In this document: positions 29,755 to 40,515 of the stretch, in pieces
How positions within the stretch are numbered: the stretch's first letter is position 1
How the letters are laid out: each line of letters opens with the position of its first letter
DNA from: Microvelia longipes
Lineage: Eukaryota; Arthropoda; Insecta; Hemiptera; Veliidae
Assembly (NCBI GenBank): GCA_018340805.1
Contig: JACMZG010000008.1
Coordinates: 23,128,225 to 23,192,224, forward strand
Reading direction: 5' to 3'
Length of the DNA stretch: 64,000 nt
Program-made: the position numbers and the translations under genes
The notes under the pieces: model-generated
Seen by the model: only the letters and a program-made list of their open reading frames with translations
The model's database searches: none
What the model was told of the DNA's origin: nothing

Positions 29755-32688
29755 ATGGGTAGATGGAAAGATTATGATAAGGAGTTCATGTTATGGTTAG
29801 AAAATGGTATAATTGAAGAAGTTCCGAAGAGAGAGTTAAATAAAAACGTAGAGACTGAAGTTCATTATTTACCACACCGTCCGGTGTTTAAAGAGACAAG
29901 TGCTACGACTAAAATACGTCCTGTTTTTGATGCTAGTTGTAAGGATGAGAATGGAGTATGTTTAAATTCGTGTTTAGAGAAAGGGCCAAATTTATTAGAG
30001 TTAATTCCAGATTTGTTAATTAAATTTCGGCTCGGAAAAATAGGGGTAATGTCAGACATAGCGAAAGCTTTTTTACAGATAAGTTTTGATGTTAACAATA
30101 GAGATAGGTTAAGATTTTTGTGGTGGCAGGATGAAACATGTCAAAACTTATTGGTATACAGACATGCAAGAGTAGTTTTTGGGTTAAGCCCAAGTCCTTT
30201 TTTGTTGATGGCAACAATATATCATCATTTAAAAGGAGTAAAGGGAGAATTAAGAGAAACAGCGAATATATTAGCCAAAAGTTTTTATGTGGATAATTCA
30301 ATTGTTGCTGTCAACACTCCTGAGGAATATGAAAAGTTTAGGCGGGAAGCAAGAGAGGTAATGAGTGCGGGAAAGTTTGATTTAAGAGAATGGGCACATA
30401 CCAAGTCAGAAGGAAGTGAATTTAAATGTTGTAAGATGAATGAATGTATAATGAACAGAGAGAATGTGAAGTTATCGGTATTAGGTGTCATATGGGACAG
30501 TGTAGAAGATACTTTATGTTGTGATTTAAATTTTTTACAAAAGGAAAAGGATAACAAGATATTAACTAGAAGAGTTATTTTGTCAATAGTACAAAACATT
30601 TTTGATCCTTTAGGTACGTTGAGCCCGGTGTTAGTAATTCCAAAGTTAATCTTGCAAGAAAGTTGGATTTTAAAATTAAAATGGGACCAAGTTTTGCCCG
30701 AAAAATTAAGTAAAAAGTTTATTAGTTGGAAAGAAGAGTTAAAGGAGTTAGACAGTTTTTCAATACCAAGGTGCATAATAGATAAAACGGTAGGAAAGAA
30801 TAGTTTGCACGTATTTTGTGATGCGAGTCAGGTTGCATATGGAGGATGTGTGTACTTGAGAAGAGAACTTGTAGGGAGGACTGAAGTTCATTTTTTGCAG
30901 GCTAAGAGCAGAGTGTGTCCATTAAAAGAAAAGGTTACCATACCGAGGTTGGAATTGCTAGCATGTCTGATAGGGGTGAGATTGGTCAAAAGTGTAGTAG
31001 AAAGTTTAAAAGATAATCTAGAGTTTGAGAAATATTATTGGACCGATTCTATGGTCTGTATAGGATGGTTATCACAAAATAAAAATTGGTCAATTTTCGT
31101 TAAAAATAGGGTAAAAGAAATATTAGAGAGTAGTAAAGTACATGAGTGGAATCATCTGCCGGGTATAGAGAACCCTGCTGATATGGTGTCTAGAGGATGT
31201 ACAGTAAAGAAGTTATTAAAGAGTAGATGGATAGAAGGACCTGAGTGGCTGAAGAAGGATCGGAATGAATGGCCTGTGTCTAAGTGTGAGGATTTAATTG
31301 TAGAAGAATGTGTGAATGTTGAGTGTGTAAATATTGTTAATGTAAAAGATAGCAGTTTGTTAAAAAAATATTCATCATATACGTTAACAGTGAAGATTGT
31401 GGGATGGATATTTAAGTATGTACGAATATTAAAAGAGAGGATTGAAATGAAAGAAAATAAAAAGGTTTTAAAGGTTATGGAGGTGAAAGCATTACGTAAG
31501 GTGATAGGTACAAAACAGTTATCCACAGAGGAAAAAGACGAAATAAGATTATTTTGGTATATACAATATGTAAGTTTAGAAATAACCTCTGTAAAGAATG
31601 TAGAAACATTTATGGATAAAAATGGGTTGATTCGAGTAAGAAGTAGATTAGAGAGAGGAAATTTTAAGGTCGATTTTGTTAATCCAATTGTGTTACCAGG
31701 AGACAATCATGATGTGAAGAAACTTATCAGAATGATGCATTTTAAGAAGTGTCATGCGGGGGTACAAACAATGATAGGTTTACTTAGGGATAGATTTTGG
31801 CTTATAAGAGGAAGGAAAATTATTAAAAAAGTAGTTAGAGAATGTATCATATGTCGGAGGTATTCGAGTAAGCCTAAACAGCCACCAGAGCCACCACTAC
31901 CAGTGGAGCGTATAGTTACAAAAGGCGTATTCGAGACGAGTGGAGTAGATCTAGGAGGCCCGCTTATATTGCGAGGGGGTGTATCTGCCTGGTTTGTCTT
32001 ATTTACTTGTAGTGTATTTAGAGCTGTCCATTTAGAGCTGGTTGAAAGTCTGTCGACTGAGGCTTTCCTGAAAGCGCTTAGGCGGTTTATAGCTAAAAGA
32101 GGTCGCATAGCTACAATCATTTGCGATAATGGCACAAATTTCAGGGGAGCAGCTAATTTGTTCGAGGGCATTGAGTGGGGAAAGATTGAGGGGGAACTTA
32201 ACTGTGATAGAGTTAAGTTCAAATTTAATGTCCCAGCAGCTCCGTGGTGGGGAGGTTTTTACGAGAGGTTAGTTGGAGTTGTAAAAGATTTGCTAAGAAA
32301 GGTGTTAGGACGATCAAAAGTTGGTTACGAGGAGATGTACACTATACTTTGTGACGTTGAGGCAGTAGTAAATGCAAGACCTCTCACTTATGTATCAGAG
32401 GGAGACGAGTTAAAAGCGCTAACGCCAGCAGATTTTCTTGTAACATCTTCAGGTGGGAGTGAGACGATCAATTTAGATATTATCGACGAAATGGGATTAA
32501 AACAAAAAGCTAGTTATCTTCGGGAAATTAGAGAACAGTCGAGAAATAGATTTCAACGGGAATACATAGGTTTGCTGGTCCATAAAAGTCAAACAAAAAC
32601 GGACATGGACAAAATTAAAGTCGGGGATATAGTTTTGTTAGAAAAAGAAAATTCAAAACGAATTACATGGCCGGTTGGTAGGGTATAG
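29755..32688 (+). CDS. BEL/Pao Pol: reverse transcriptase, RNase H, integrase
   Basis: 977 residues. RT: IRPVFDAS, SDIAKAFLQI (first catalytic Asp about residue 101), FGLSPSPFL, SFYVDNSIVAV at 176-186 (YVDN at 178-181). RNase H: VFCDAS (about 353), IPRLELLA, WTDSMVCIGWL, ENPADMVSRG. Integrase: HFKKCHAG and CIIC zinc site (about 662-700), then GVDLGG, CDNGTNFRGA and WWGGFYERLVG (D, D, E at about 731, 791, 836). C-terminal DUF5641-like region ends at WPVGRV with a premature TAG. YVDN instead of YVDD is, as I recall, common in one BEL/Pao branch, so it need not be a lesion. Confidence 0.9.
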   Translation: MGRWKDYDKEFMLWLENGIIEEVPKRELNKNVETEVHYLPHRPVFKETSATTKIRPVFDASCKDENGVCLNSCLEKGPNLLELIPDLLIKFRLGKIGVMSDIAKAFLQISFDVNNRDRLRFLWWQDETCQNLLVYRHARVVFGLSPSPFLLMATIYHHLKGVKGELRETANILAKSFYVDNSIVAVNTPEEYEKFRREAREVMSAGKFDLREWAHTKSEGSEFKCCKMNECIMNRENVKLSVLGVIWDSVEDTLCCDLNFLQKEKDNKILTRRVILSIVQNIFDPLGTLSPVLVIPKLILQESWILKLKWDQVLPEKLSKKFISWKEELKELDSFSIPRCIIDKTVGKNSLHVFCDASQVAYGGCVYLRRELVGRTEVHFLQAKSRVCPLKEKVTIPRLELLACLIGVRLVKSVVESLKDNLEFEKYYWTDSMVCIGWLSQNKNWSIFVKNRVKEILESSKVHEWNHLPGIENPADMVSRGCTVKKLLKSRWIEGPEWLKKDRNEWPVSKCEDLIVEECVNVECVNIVNVKDSSLLKKYSSYTLTVKIVGWIFKYVRILKERIEMKENKKVLKVMEVKALRKVIGTKQLSTEEKDEIRLFWYIQYVSLEITSVKNVETFMDKNGLIRVRSRLERGNFKVDFVNPIVLPGDNHDVKKLIRMMHFKKCHAGVQTMIGLLRDRFWLIRGRKIIKKVVRECIICRRYSSKPKQPPEPPLPVERIVTKGVFETSGVDLGGPLILRGGVSAWFVLFTCSVFRAVHLELVESLSTEAFLKALRRFIAKRGRIATIICDNGTNFRGAANLFEGIEWGKIEGELNCDRVKFKFNVPAAPWWGGFYERLVGVVKDLLRKVLGRSKVGYEEMYTILCDVEAVVNARPLTYVSEGDELKALTPADFLVTSSGGSETINLDIIDEMGLKQKASYLREIREQSRNRFQREYIGLLVHKSQTKTDMDKIKVGDIVLLEKENSKRITWPVGRV

Positions 32689-32957
32689 AATGTATTCCAA
32701 GTATAGACAAGGAAGTAAGATCGGTTAGAGTAAAGGTGGGAAAAAAGGAATTTTTAAGGCCGGTACAAAAACTGTACTTATTAGAAATAAATGGAGCAGA
32801 TAAAGAAAAGTTTGAGGTAAATGAGTGCCAAGCAAACCAAAATGAAAAGGTCAGGAAGTCTAAGACTCCAAAAGGTTTAGGCAGTGATCAAAAAGAAATG
32901 ACTAGTAAAAGTGGGAGAGTTATCAAACAACCGAACTGGTTTCAGGCAGGCAAATAA
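32689..32957 (+). pseudogene. C-terminal tail of BEL Pol, frameshifted
   Basis: In another frame the text runs on from near 32684 through VRSVRVKVGKKEFLRPVQKL to YLLE, the usual end of the BEL integrase tail. It ends ...SKSGRVIKQPNWFQ before a TAA at 32955. A single indel near 32684-32688 separates it from the main ORF. Confidence 0.75.
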
Positions 32958-33152
32958 TCTAAATGCTTATCTCTATTAATGTTTTGGTTATTTGTGTTTT
33001 GGTCAAATTTTTTGTTGGTTTCTTTGTTTATTTTGTTTTGGTCAAGTTTTTATTGGCTTATTTTGTTGTTGTTAAAATAGTTGTGTAAAAAAAAATTAAT
33101 TGAAATATCATAAAATAGTCCAGACCAGTTCCATTCATCCGGGTTTGGAGGA

Positions 33153-33255
33153 TGTTAAAAATAAATATATTTGTCATATTATGTCAAAATAAAGTCAGTT
33201 TGGATTTAGACATGAAAGAGAACATTAATTTTATTGTAATATAGTTTTCCGAACA
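33153..33255 (+). repeat. 3' LTR (103 bp)
   Basis: Preceded by polypurine GGGTTTGGAGGA and followed by CCATT. Carries a 6-bp insertion relative to the 5' LTR. Confidence 0.95.
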
Positions 33256-33260
33256 CCATT

Positions 33261-33600
33261 AATATACACAGCAGCAATTTTCATAACATTAGTTGGGTGT
33301 TATATGCACTGTATATTTGTAAATGTCAACCACCTATCTGATAAAACTATTTTTTAATGAATAGTTAGCTACTTTTTTCAATTGTAGCACATCAATAGCC
33401 TCTACGAGAAGAGATAGAAGTTAAGCCCTCTATTAAGATGTTGAATGCTGTTAAGGTATTGGGGAGGGGATTATAAAAAAATAATGACATATTTTTTTTG
33501 GAAAAAACTGTCTTTACTGATTAATGTTCTTTTGGGTAAATCCGTGAACTGTCTTATGCCTTAAGAACAGTCAGGGGGGGTTATAATTGTTTGATTTATG
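33261..33600. other. Unassigned sequence
   Basis: Short open pieces (AHQ/INSLYEKR-like text at 33390-33440) without recognisable motif; G-rich AGTCAGGGGGGG at about 33570. No gene called. Confidence 0.5.
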
Positions 33601-33619
33601 ACAGGTATAATTCATCTTA

Positions 33620-34440
33620 CTTTCGTTACAAATGACAGACATCGTTTGGTGAGGTTGACCTCAAAAATTGGAAATCAGTCCTCAATATTGACAAACAATG
33701 AAAATAATAAACAAGAATGATGAAAATTAAAAAAATTATTTGGATATGAAAAAAATTACTGCAAGAGCAATTAGAAGAAAAAAGGCAGCTTACTTCAAAT
33801 GGGTACAGGAAAAAGAAAAAACTCATCAAAAGCCTTTTGGAAAACAATCAATGATTTGGAAATAAAACAAAAAAGAATACAAATCTTCCTGAAGACCAGT
33901 TTGAATGTCATGACTTAAACAACTACTTTATTAATATTGTAAAATCTATAGAAGTTAACCAAGAGACCATAAGCCATCATGAAAATAATATTGTAAACCT
34001 AAGAAATGGCCAGTTACCATCCTTTACTCCAATTTATTTAGAAAAATTAAAAAAATATTCAAATACAATCACATCTAATTCAACTGGTATTGACAACATA
34101 TCCATAAAAATGGTAAACCATGTAATCAATTCACACCCTGATACAGCTCTCTTGTTTATCCATTACACCGGTGATTTACCAAATGTAGTCAAACACTCCA
34201 AAATACATCCAGATGCTGATGATACACAACAACAGATTTCAGGAAAACCAGAAAATATTAAAGATAAAAGCCAAGTATTAAATCAAGATCTTGAAAGTGT
34301 TGCCAACTAGACTTCTGATAATGAAAAAAATACTAAAAAAAAGTCCCAAGTAATAAAAAAGAAATTTGCTAGAGTGACTTATCCTCTTTGGGAAAGACAA
34401 AGTATTGTAAACTTATGTTGGATTAAGTCCATAGTTTAGT
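33620..34440 (+). pseudogene. Non-LTR retrotransposon (Jockey/CR1-like) RT remnant with internal deletion
   Basis: Reads LNNYFINIVKSIEVNQETIS, then SNSTGIDNISIKMV (the pre-palm '..SSG.D.IS...' motif), then jumps to LFIHYTGDLPNVVKHSKIH, DADDTQQQISG (a YADDTQLY-like motif with Y lost) and LNQDLESVAN. About 100 residues of the RT palm between these motifs are missing. Ends near KKSQVI. The gap joins in frame by chance at 34110-34310. Confidence 0.6.
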
Positions 34441-35379
34441 TGTTTTGGAGGGAGGTCTTTTTTTTATATAACATGATTCTTTGATTTTCTTTGGGTTTTG
34501 GATACCTAGGACCAATGGTTGTTGGACGAAATTGGTTTATTTCTTGAAAGATATCCTTTCGTTCAGCTGATGTATTGAAAAGACGGCGTTTTCACCGATG
34601 TTGGTGTAGCTGGTTTACAACGCGGTGCCGACGTTCGGTAACAGTGCGACCGGTTTTATGATGTAAAGGTTTTTTCCCCTCATTTAAATTTTATTTGTCT
34701 CATTTTTTACGATATTTTATAAAGTCAATTTTGTAATGTAAATTTAAATCATATTTAATTAATCAAGCATAGATTCAATTTTTAGGTCTCATGTATTTCC
34801 ACGTTTAATGTAACTTCATATACTTATAAATAAGCTGGTTAGAGGTCTTTTATGTTTCCTATGTCTCATATGTTACCTTGGCTTCCACACTACTTTAATA
34901 TATTAAAAAGCTTAGTAAAAAAGCATGGTTATAAAAATGGTTTTGTTTATAGTACCGTACCCTCAGATCATGGTAAGATTCTCAAAACCCATATATAAAG
35001 CACGTAACATCAATTCAAACATTGTAAAATTTCAACTAAATGCCATTTTGAAAAGGCAAATGATAAAAAGCACTGGTTTATGGCAAATGTTTTCTTTTAA
35101 AGAACTTTCCAAAAATGTATCACAATATAAGTGTTCAAATTTAAAATGTCTTTTTTATTATTATTGGCATTGACCTGACAGATCATACAGCCATAAGAGC
35201 ATATCATGTTTATCTTTTAAATTAACATTTATGACAGTAAATATACAAGAAAGAAAAATAAATTTTTAATTAAATTATTTTCCCCTTTATGTTTATCAGC
35301 ATTAAATTCTGAATGCAAAAAATAAGATTTTATTTTTTTGTTTTTTGTTTGTTTTTTTTATTTTTTTATTTAGGTTTTG
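34441..35379. other. Non-coding, AT-rich
   Basis: No gene recognised. CG-containing patch at 34560-34660 (GTTTTCACCGATGTTGG, CGACGTTCGG) may be the end of an old element. Confidence 0.4.
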
Positions 35380-36175
35380 TGTAGGTTGTGTCTGTGCTTT
35401 TTTTCAAATCTTTATTATTTGCTTCCCTTAAAAAGAATATTATTTTATAAACTGAAAATGAGTTAGACACAAGATCTGTTTTATAATTGAAAGGCTGAAC
35501 TATTTTACAACGGTGCAAACTAAACAATGATGTTCTTTGTTAAGTTGAACAATGAAAGATAATATGTTCTAGAGTTTCGTCCACGCTGCAGTTTTGGCAA
35601 GGAGGAGATTCGTGTTTTAAGAAATGGTGCAAATAATAGTTGCAAATGCCGTGGTTGGCTTTTAGCCGAAACATGCTAACTACTGAGGCTCTGCTTACAT
35701 TGTCTTATTATACCACGTTATGAAACCAATGCTGGGATGGATAGATCTGTAGAACTCTTCTTTTTCGTAATCCCTGTACCATTAATTCAATTTATCTTTT
35801 AAAGTTTTATTAATTTCAAAGAACAGATCAGTGTACAGGACACGATATTTAATGCCGTACTCTATTGCCAAACCGTGATCTACAATGCTGAGTTTTGCTA
35901 CCTCATCAACTTTGTCATTAGGAAGTATTCCAGCGTAAACTTTCAACCAGACTATTTCTATGGATTTATTAAGATTTAACTCATACAGTAAACAGATAAT
36001 ATCACAAAATAAATAGTTCTTAATAATATTATAGTTTTTATAATCTAAAAAATTCGATAGTACAAAGACTTTCTGTGAAGATTATAAATTTAATGAACGT
36101 ACTATTTTTTATGAATTTCAGCGCTTCTAAAATTGCTATTAATCCTGACAAGAAACTAGATATAAACTAGTTAAG
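35380..36175 (-). pseudogene. LINE RNase H and C-terminal zinc-motif remnant
   Basis: On the minus strand: IVWLKVYAGILPNDKVDEVA (RNase H 'W-x-x-x-H-x-G-I-x-G-N-E-x-x-D-x-x-A' with several substitutions), then SVVSMFRLKANHGICNYYLH, CQNCSVDETLEHIIFHC. The C-x2-C...H...C pattern with 'ETLEHI..C' is the common C-terminal motif of RNase H-bearing LINEs. A different family from 37463-41379. Confidence 0.55.
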
Positions 36176-36200
36176 TTTTAAACCGAAAGAAACATCAGCC

Positions 36201-36491
36201 GAACGAGTGTTCCACTGCAAGTTTTCACGTGCATCAAGAAATTCTCCAAAATGAGTTCTAGCAAAAGGGCAAGGAATATCTGCCCCAAATTGGAAAGGTT
36301 AAGGGAGCTGATGATGAAGTCGAACAAACACGTTAAGGATTCCTTGGAACGAGTGTTCCACTGCAAGTTTTCACGTGCATCAAGAAATTCTCCAAAATGA
36401 GTTCTAGCAAAAGGGCAAGGAATATCTGCCCCAAATTGGAAAGGTTAAGGGAGCTGATGATGAAGTCGAACAAACACGTTAAGGATTCTTG
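36201..36491. repeat. 146-bp tandem duplication
   Basis: Unit starting GAACGAGTGTTCCACTGC at 36201-36346 is repeated at 36347-36491 with a 1-bp loss. A third partial unit begins at 36492. It lies in or before the gypsy 5' LTR. Confidence 0.9.
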
Positions 36492-36630
36492 GAACGAGGG
36501 TCCACTGAATTATTTTAAGACCATTGGTCTGATAACTCATGTAACTTTGTAGGATCGTATATTATATTTGTTTATAATGTTTATTTTTAAATATTTTTGA
36601 AGTGTCAGTTTGATTATTATTATAAACAAT

Positions 36631-36702
36631 TCGTTTTCGTTTTATAAATCTCTTTTTCATTCAAACTCTTACTCTTAAGTTAGAAGGCCAACAAATTGGT
36701 GA
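36631..36702 (+). repeat. Gypsy LTR, 3' portion
   Basis: The text from GTTTTCGTTTTATAAATCTC to GAAGGCCAACAA recurs at 41485-41550. It is followed by TTGGTGACCCTCACG, a primer-site-like sequence. The LTR start is not determined. Confidence 0.7.
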
Positions 36703-36756
36703 CCCTCACGTAAGTTCTATCTGTTTTATACACATATTATACAATTTTTACCGTAA

Positions 36757-37459
36757 ATGAATAATCTGTTAAACTTTGAGGAGGAAGAAGTTGCGGTACA
36801 TGCTGTATCTGTCAAACTTCCACCGTTTTGGACAACAAGTCCGGCGGTATGGTTCATTACTATCGAAGCACAGTTCAATACTCGAAACATAACTGTTGAA
36901 AGAACTAAATACGATCATGTTGTAGCTTCACTACCGCAAGAAGTAGCTTTAACAGTGTATGACATCTTAATATTCAGCAAAAATAGAGACGAACATAAGA
37001 AACACATTAGATTACTCTTGGAGCGTTTGGATGAATATGGGCTACGTATAAAAGCTTCAAAATGTATATTTGGTGTAGCAAAATTAGAATTTTTAAGTCA
37101 CGAAGTTTTAGCTGACGGAATTGGTCCATCCAAAAGTAGAGTTACTGCTATTAGAGAATTCCCTGAACCCAAATCAATTAAACAGATACAAAGATTTGTG
37201 GGAATGGTTCAATATTACCATAGATTTATACCAAGCCTTGGACACAAAATTGCACCCATTCATTCCCATTTGGCTCAACTTCAAAAGGATCTAAAGAAAA
37301 AATCTACTAATAAATTTTCCTGGCCGGACAAGTGTAAAGCTGCATTCGCTGAAGTAAAACTTGCACTAAGTAATGTCGCTTTCTTAGCGTATGCCAAGGA
37401 AAACGGGGAACTTACTATTAGTTCTGATGCATCCAATACAGCGGTAGGAGCTGTCTTAC

Positions 37460-37462
<3 letters not shown>
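36757..37462 (+). pseudogene. Gypsy-type gag-RT fusion made by deletion
   Basis: Residues 1-67 are gag-like (VKLPPFWTTSPAVWF, RTKYDHVVASLP). From about residue 69 the frame is RT: VYDILIFSKNRDEHKKHI (the end of a YIDDILIFSKN motif with the double Asp lost), ASKCIFGVAKLEFLSHEV, FVGMVQYYHRFIP, then RNase H start SSDASNTAVGAVLQ. The deletion removed the rest of gag, protease and most of RT, yet the join is in frame. A LINE is inserted at 37463. Confidence 0.8.
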
Positions 37463-37491
<29 letters not shown>

Positions 37492-37496
<5 letters not shown>

Positions 37497-37781
37497 CCGG
37501 AGGAAATAATTTCCTAGGTACTTAGACCTCGTATGTGGGTCCATTGTACCTGAATCCGGAGAAGAAGATAGAATAAAAATATATATATACATACACTATT
37601 ACATACACATATATAATACATACATACACATACATACACATACATATATAGAATGAATACATAATATTTTAAGATAATGTTGTAGATAGTGAGATAAAGG
37701 AAATAAATCTAAAAGGAGAGTCACTGCGTTTCTTCCATTTTCTTAAAAATCCAAGTAGAACGACAAAAACGTAATAACTTA
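37492..37781 (-). other. LINE 3' UTR with short microsatellite
   Basis: No coding. Contains (TACA)n at 37590-37650 and ends at the poly(A). Confidence 0.6.
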
Positions 37782-38117
37782 TCAGTTTCTATTTCTTTTA
37801 ACTGGTTGGTTCAAAATAAAATAAGTTGAATCCAGCCAACGTTGTTGGTTCAAAGCAGGACACGACCCAATGAGATGAGCTGGTGTTTCATCCTCTTCTT
37901 TGCAGAATCTACATAACGGGCTATTCACTAGACCCATTAGATGCAGATGTCTATTGAGTCTGCAAAGTCCTGTAAGAATTCCAGTCAAGTCGTGACAAGC
38001 TCCTTTGCTTATTGATAAAATGAGCTTAGTGCGTTTCTGAGAAGGGCCAGAAAGCATAAGCTTTGATTGTCTCAACCCAGGTGAGCTTCGCCATTCTTCT
38101 TCAAAGGCATTTCTCAA
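37782..38117 (-). pseudogene. LINE C-terminal domain with zinc-type motif
   Basis: Reads KRTKLILSISKGACHDLTGI, LTGLCRLNRHLHLMG and CRFCKEEDETPAHLIGSCPA, i.e. C-x2-C-x(n)-H-x4-C, then the ORF end. Followed by ~290 bp of 3' UTR and the poly(A) tract. Confidence 0.75.
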
Positions 38118-38140
38118 AGACTGTTTTAGTTGGGTTCTTA

Positions 38141-38791
38141 TTACGCATTTTGGAATGCCAATAACAGGCTCTGGGCATATTGGGATTTGGCTTGATCCTG
38201 AACGGGCCAGACGGCAGCGCTTTCATTGCCTTCAATTCCGCAATGACCTGGTACCCAAATGATCTGTAAATGATTGCTTTGGCCCAGTTTATTAAGAGTG
38301 GACTTACATTCGGATACCAGTTTAGAGTTATTCTTAGGGTTGGTGAGGGCTTTTAACGCTGCCTGACTGTCTGTATATAAGATAATATTTTTATCTACCC
38401 TTGATTCACTTAAGAGAACCTGAGCGCATCCCAAAATTGCTCATACTTCTGCTTGAAAAACAGTAGCATAAGCTCCTAGGCTAATGCCGATTTCATGCCT
38501 GGGGTCATCACAAAAAATGCCTGCTCCAGATCTGTCTATAATCCTTGAACCATCAGTGAACCACAATTCACAATCTCTTTTGGTATCCAAATTTATATTT
38601 TCCCACTCGGTCCTAGATGGGATAGAGTAAGACCAATTTCGCTCAAAGTTCCATTGGGGAACTGTTAGATCTTGCGGCATTTCAGCTGATGTTAAGAGAT
38701 TAGTAACACTGGACCAAATGGAAACATGACCAGTAGCGATGCTAAGCAACTGCCACATTCCTATGGTGTGAAGTCGGTAGGCTGCAAACAT
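38141..38791 (-). pseudogene. LINE RNase H domain (two frames)
   Basis: First piece 38791-38441: ELWFTDGSRI (D of the active site), GAGIFCDDPRHEIGISLG, ATVFQAEV (E). Second piece 38434-38141: IILYTDSQAALKAL (D), IIWVPGHCGIEGNESA (the last D replaced within ESAAVWP). A stop between them is the only break. Confidence 0.8.
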
Positions 38792-39071
38792 GGCTCATGT
38801 TTAGGTACAAATGTAAGGGAGGGATGTTAAGTATCACCTCTAAAGCTAACGTAGGCGCTCCCTTCATTGCACCTAGTATACTTCTGCAAGCTACTCCTTG
38901 AATTTGTTGCAGTTTCTTTTTGTTGGACTCGAGAGAAAGCTTGGGCCACCAAACAACACAAGCATATGAGATTATTGGTCTGACCATGGTGGTGTAAATC
39001 CATAGTGTAACTTTTGGTTTCAACCCCCAGTTAGGACCTATTGCTCTACGACAAATCCAAAAAGCAGCCAT
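38742..39071 (-). pseudogene. LINE region after RT (thumb)
   Basis: Reads GLKPKVTLWIYTTMVRPIIS, YACVVWWPKLS, LQQIQGVACRSILGAMKGAP and LNIPPLHLYL: the standard text between RT palm and RNase H in these LINEs. Confidence 0.7.
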
Positions 39072-39204
39072 GGCTTTGTCTAATTTTGCATTCAGGTGTT
39101 CATTCCATGTTAATCTTCTATCTAAAATTACACCTAAATATTTGACTGATGAAGAAAGATTAATAGTTTCCCCTCTGAGTGATAGCTGAATGGATTCCCT
39201 CAGA

Positions 39205-40159
39205 TTAGTTTTCTAGTAAAGGGACAACAACTGTCTTGGACGGATTTACAGATAAATTATTCTTTCTGCACCATTTATCTACTATGTTTAAGACTCTTTG
39301 GCCGAGTTCAAACACAGTTTTAACAAATTTACCTCTTATAAGCACTGCCACATCGTCAGCATAAGCCTGGACATAGAAGCCTTCGTTCTGCAAAATCATT
39401 ATAAGACTATTCACAACTAAGCACCACAATAGAGGAGATAGTACGCCTCCTTGCGGACAACCTCTTGTCACAACAGCCTTAACTGTGGCTCCATTGCGTT
39501 CTGCGCTGATCAATCTCAGTGAAAGCATAGATTTTATCCATCCAACTAGTGTTGGATGAACTCCATGTTCCAAAGCTGCAAATACTATAGACTCAATAGA
39601 AACACAATTAAAGGCGCCCTCAATATCTAAAAAAATGCCTAGTGCTAATTGTTTCTTATCAAGTGTTTCCTCAATTTTTCCTACTAGATGGTGTAGAGCA
39701 GCTTCGCAAGATTTCCCTGCTTGATAAGCATACTGCTGTTTGCTTAGACCTACCATGAGGTTATCACGTACATACCTATCAACCAGTCGTTCAAGTGTTT
39801 TCAGAAGAAATGATGTTAAACTAATAGGCCTGAAAGATTTTGAGAGTGTGAAGTCAAGTCTACCTTGCTTAGGAATGAAAACTACTCTAACCTCTCTCCA
39901 AGCTGTGGAACATACTGATGAGACAAAAAAGTTTATAAATAATAGAGAGCGCAGAAGAGATGATGTCATAACCCTTCTGAAGCATAATAGGTATGATGCG
40001 ATCTACCCCTGATGATTTAAAGGGAGAAAAACTATTAATAGCCCATTCCAGTTTCATTTCAGTTACTAACCTGTCAGAGATTTCGAGCGAGGCCTTATCT
40101 GGTGCAACTGAAGGCAAAGTAGGAGGGTCCTTGTCTATGCCCAGCTGACATCCTGTCAT
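39205..40159 (-). pseudogene. LINE reverse transcriptase
   Basis: Upstream piece 40159-39887 has SPFKSSGVDRIIPIMLQ. The main piece 39969-39205 has WREVRVVFIPKQGR, FRPISLTSFLLKTLERLVD, QYAYQAGKSCEAALHHLV, ALGIFLDIEGAFNCV (motif A), GCPQGGVLSPLLWCLVVNSL and VQAYADDVAVLI (YADD intact), then NPSKTVVV. This is the best-preserved RT palm in the window. A frameshift at about 39890-39970 splits the two. Confidence 0.85.
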
Positions 40160-40515
40160 ATGAGATTGAAGTAAATGTATTAAAGCTTCTTCTTCAGTAA
40201 AAGTGAAGGTGTCTCCATTTATTAGCAGCGGACCATTACAAACAGACGGATTCTTTGCTAGAACTTTATGGAACTTAGCTGCAGAACTAACACCCTCGAT
40301 TTCGTTACAATGCTCTTTCCACGACTCACGTTTTGCTTTCTTTATGGCAGATTTATATTTCCTACGGATGGATTTGTAGGATTCCCAAAGCGATGGTCAT
40401 TTCCCTTTTTGGCCTTATTAAGAGCTTTGTTTACTTTTTCTTTAAGTTATTTAGAGAAGGTGTCCACCACGAAACTTTCGACTTGGTCGTGCGGGTTCGC
40501 TCGGGGCAGCTTTCT

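Larger units (their letters stand above)
27504..33255 (+). mobile_element. BEL/Pao LTR retrotransposon, near full length, decayed
   Basis: Direct terminal repeats 27504-27600 and 33153-33255 (TGTTAAAAAT...CCGAACA) are flanked by CCATT on both sides (27499-27503, 33256-33260). The 5-bp duplication, a primer-site-like TGGCGACC at 27603 and a purine tract GGGTTTGGAGGA before the 3' LTR complete the structure. Gag, protease, RT, RNase H, integrase and a DUF5641-like tail follow in the BEL/Pao order. The LTRs differ mainly by a 6-bp indel, so the insertion is fairly recent, but several coding lesions exist. Confidence 0.95.

Noticed and set aside
29865..32222. Minus-strand open frames opposite the BEL Pol (for example 30285-30776, 31152-31706)
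   Set aside because: They are shadows of the Pol ORF without motifs.
34560..34660. CpG-containing patch as a promoter
   Set aside because: It is too short, with no gene nearby; more likely the end of an old element.
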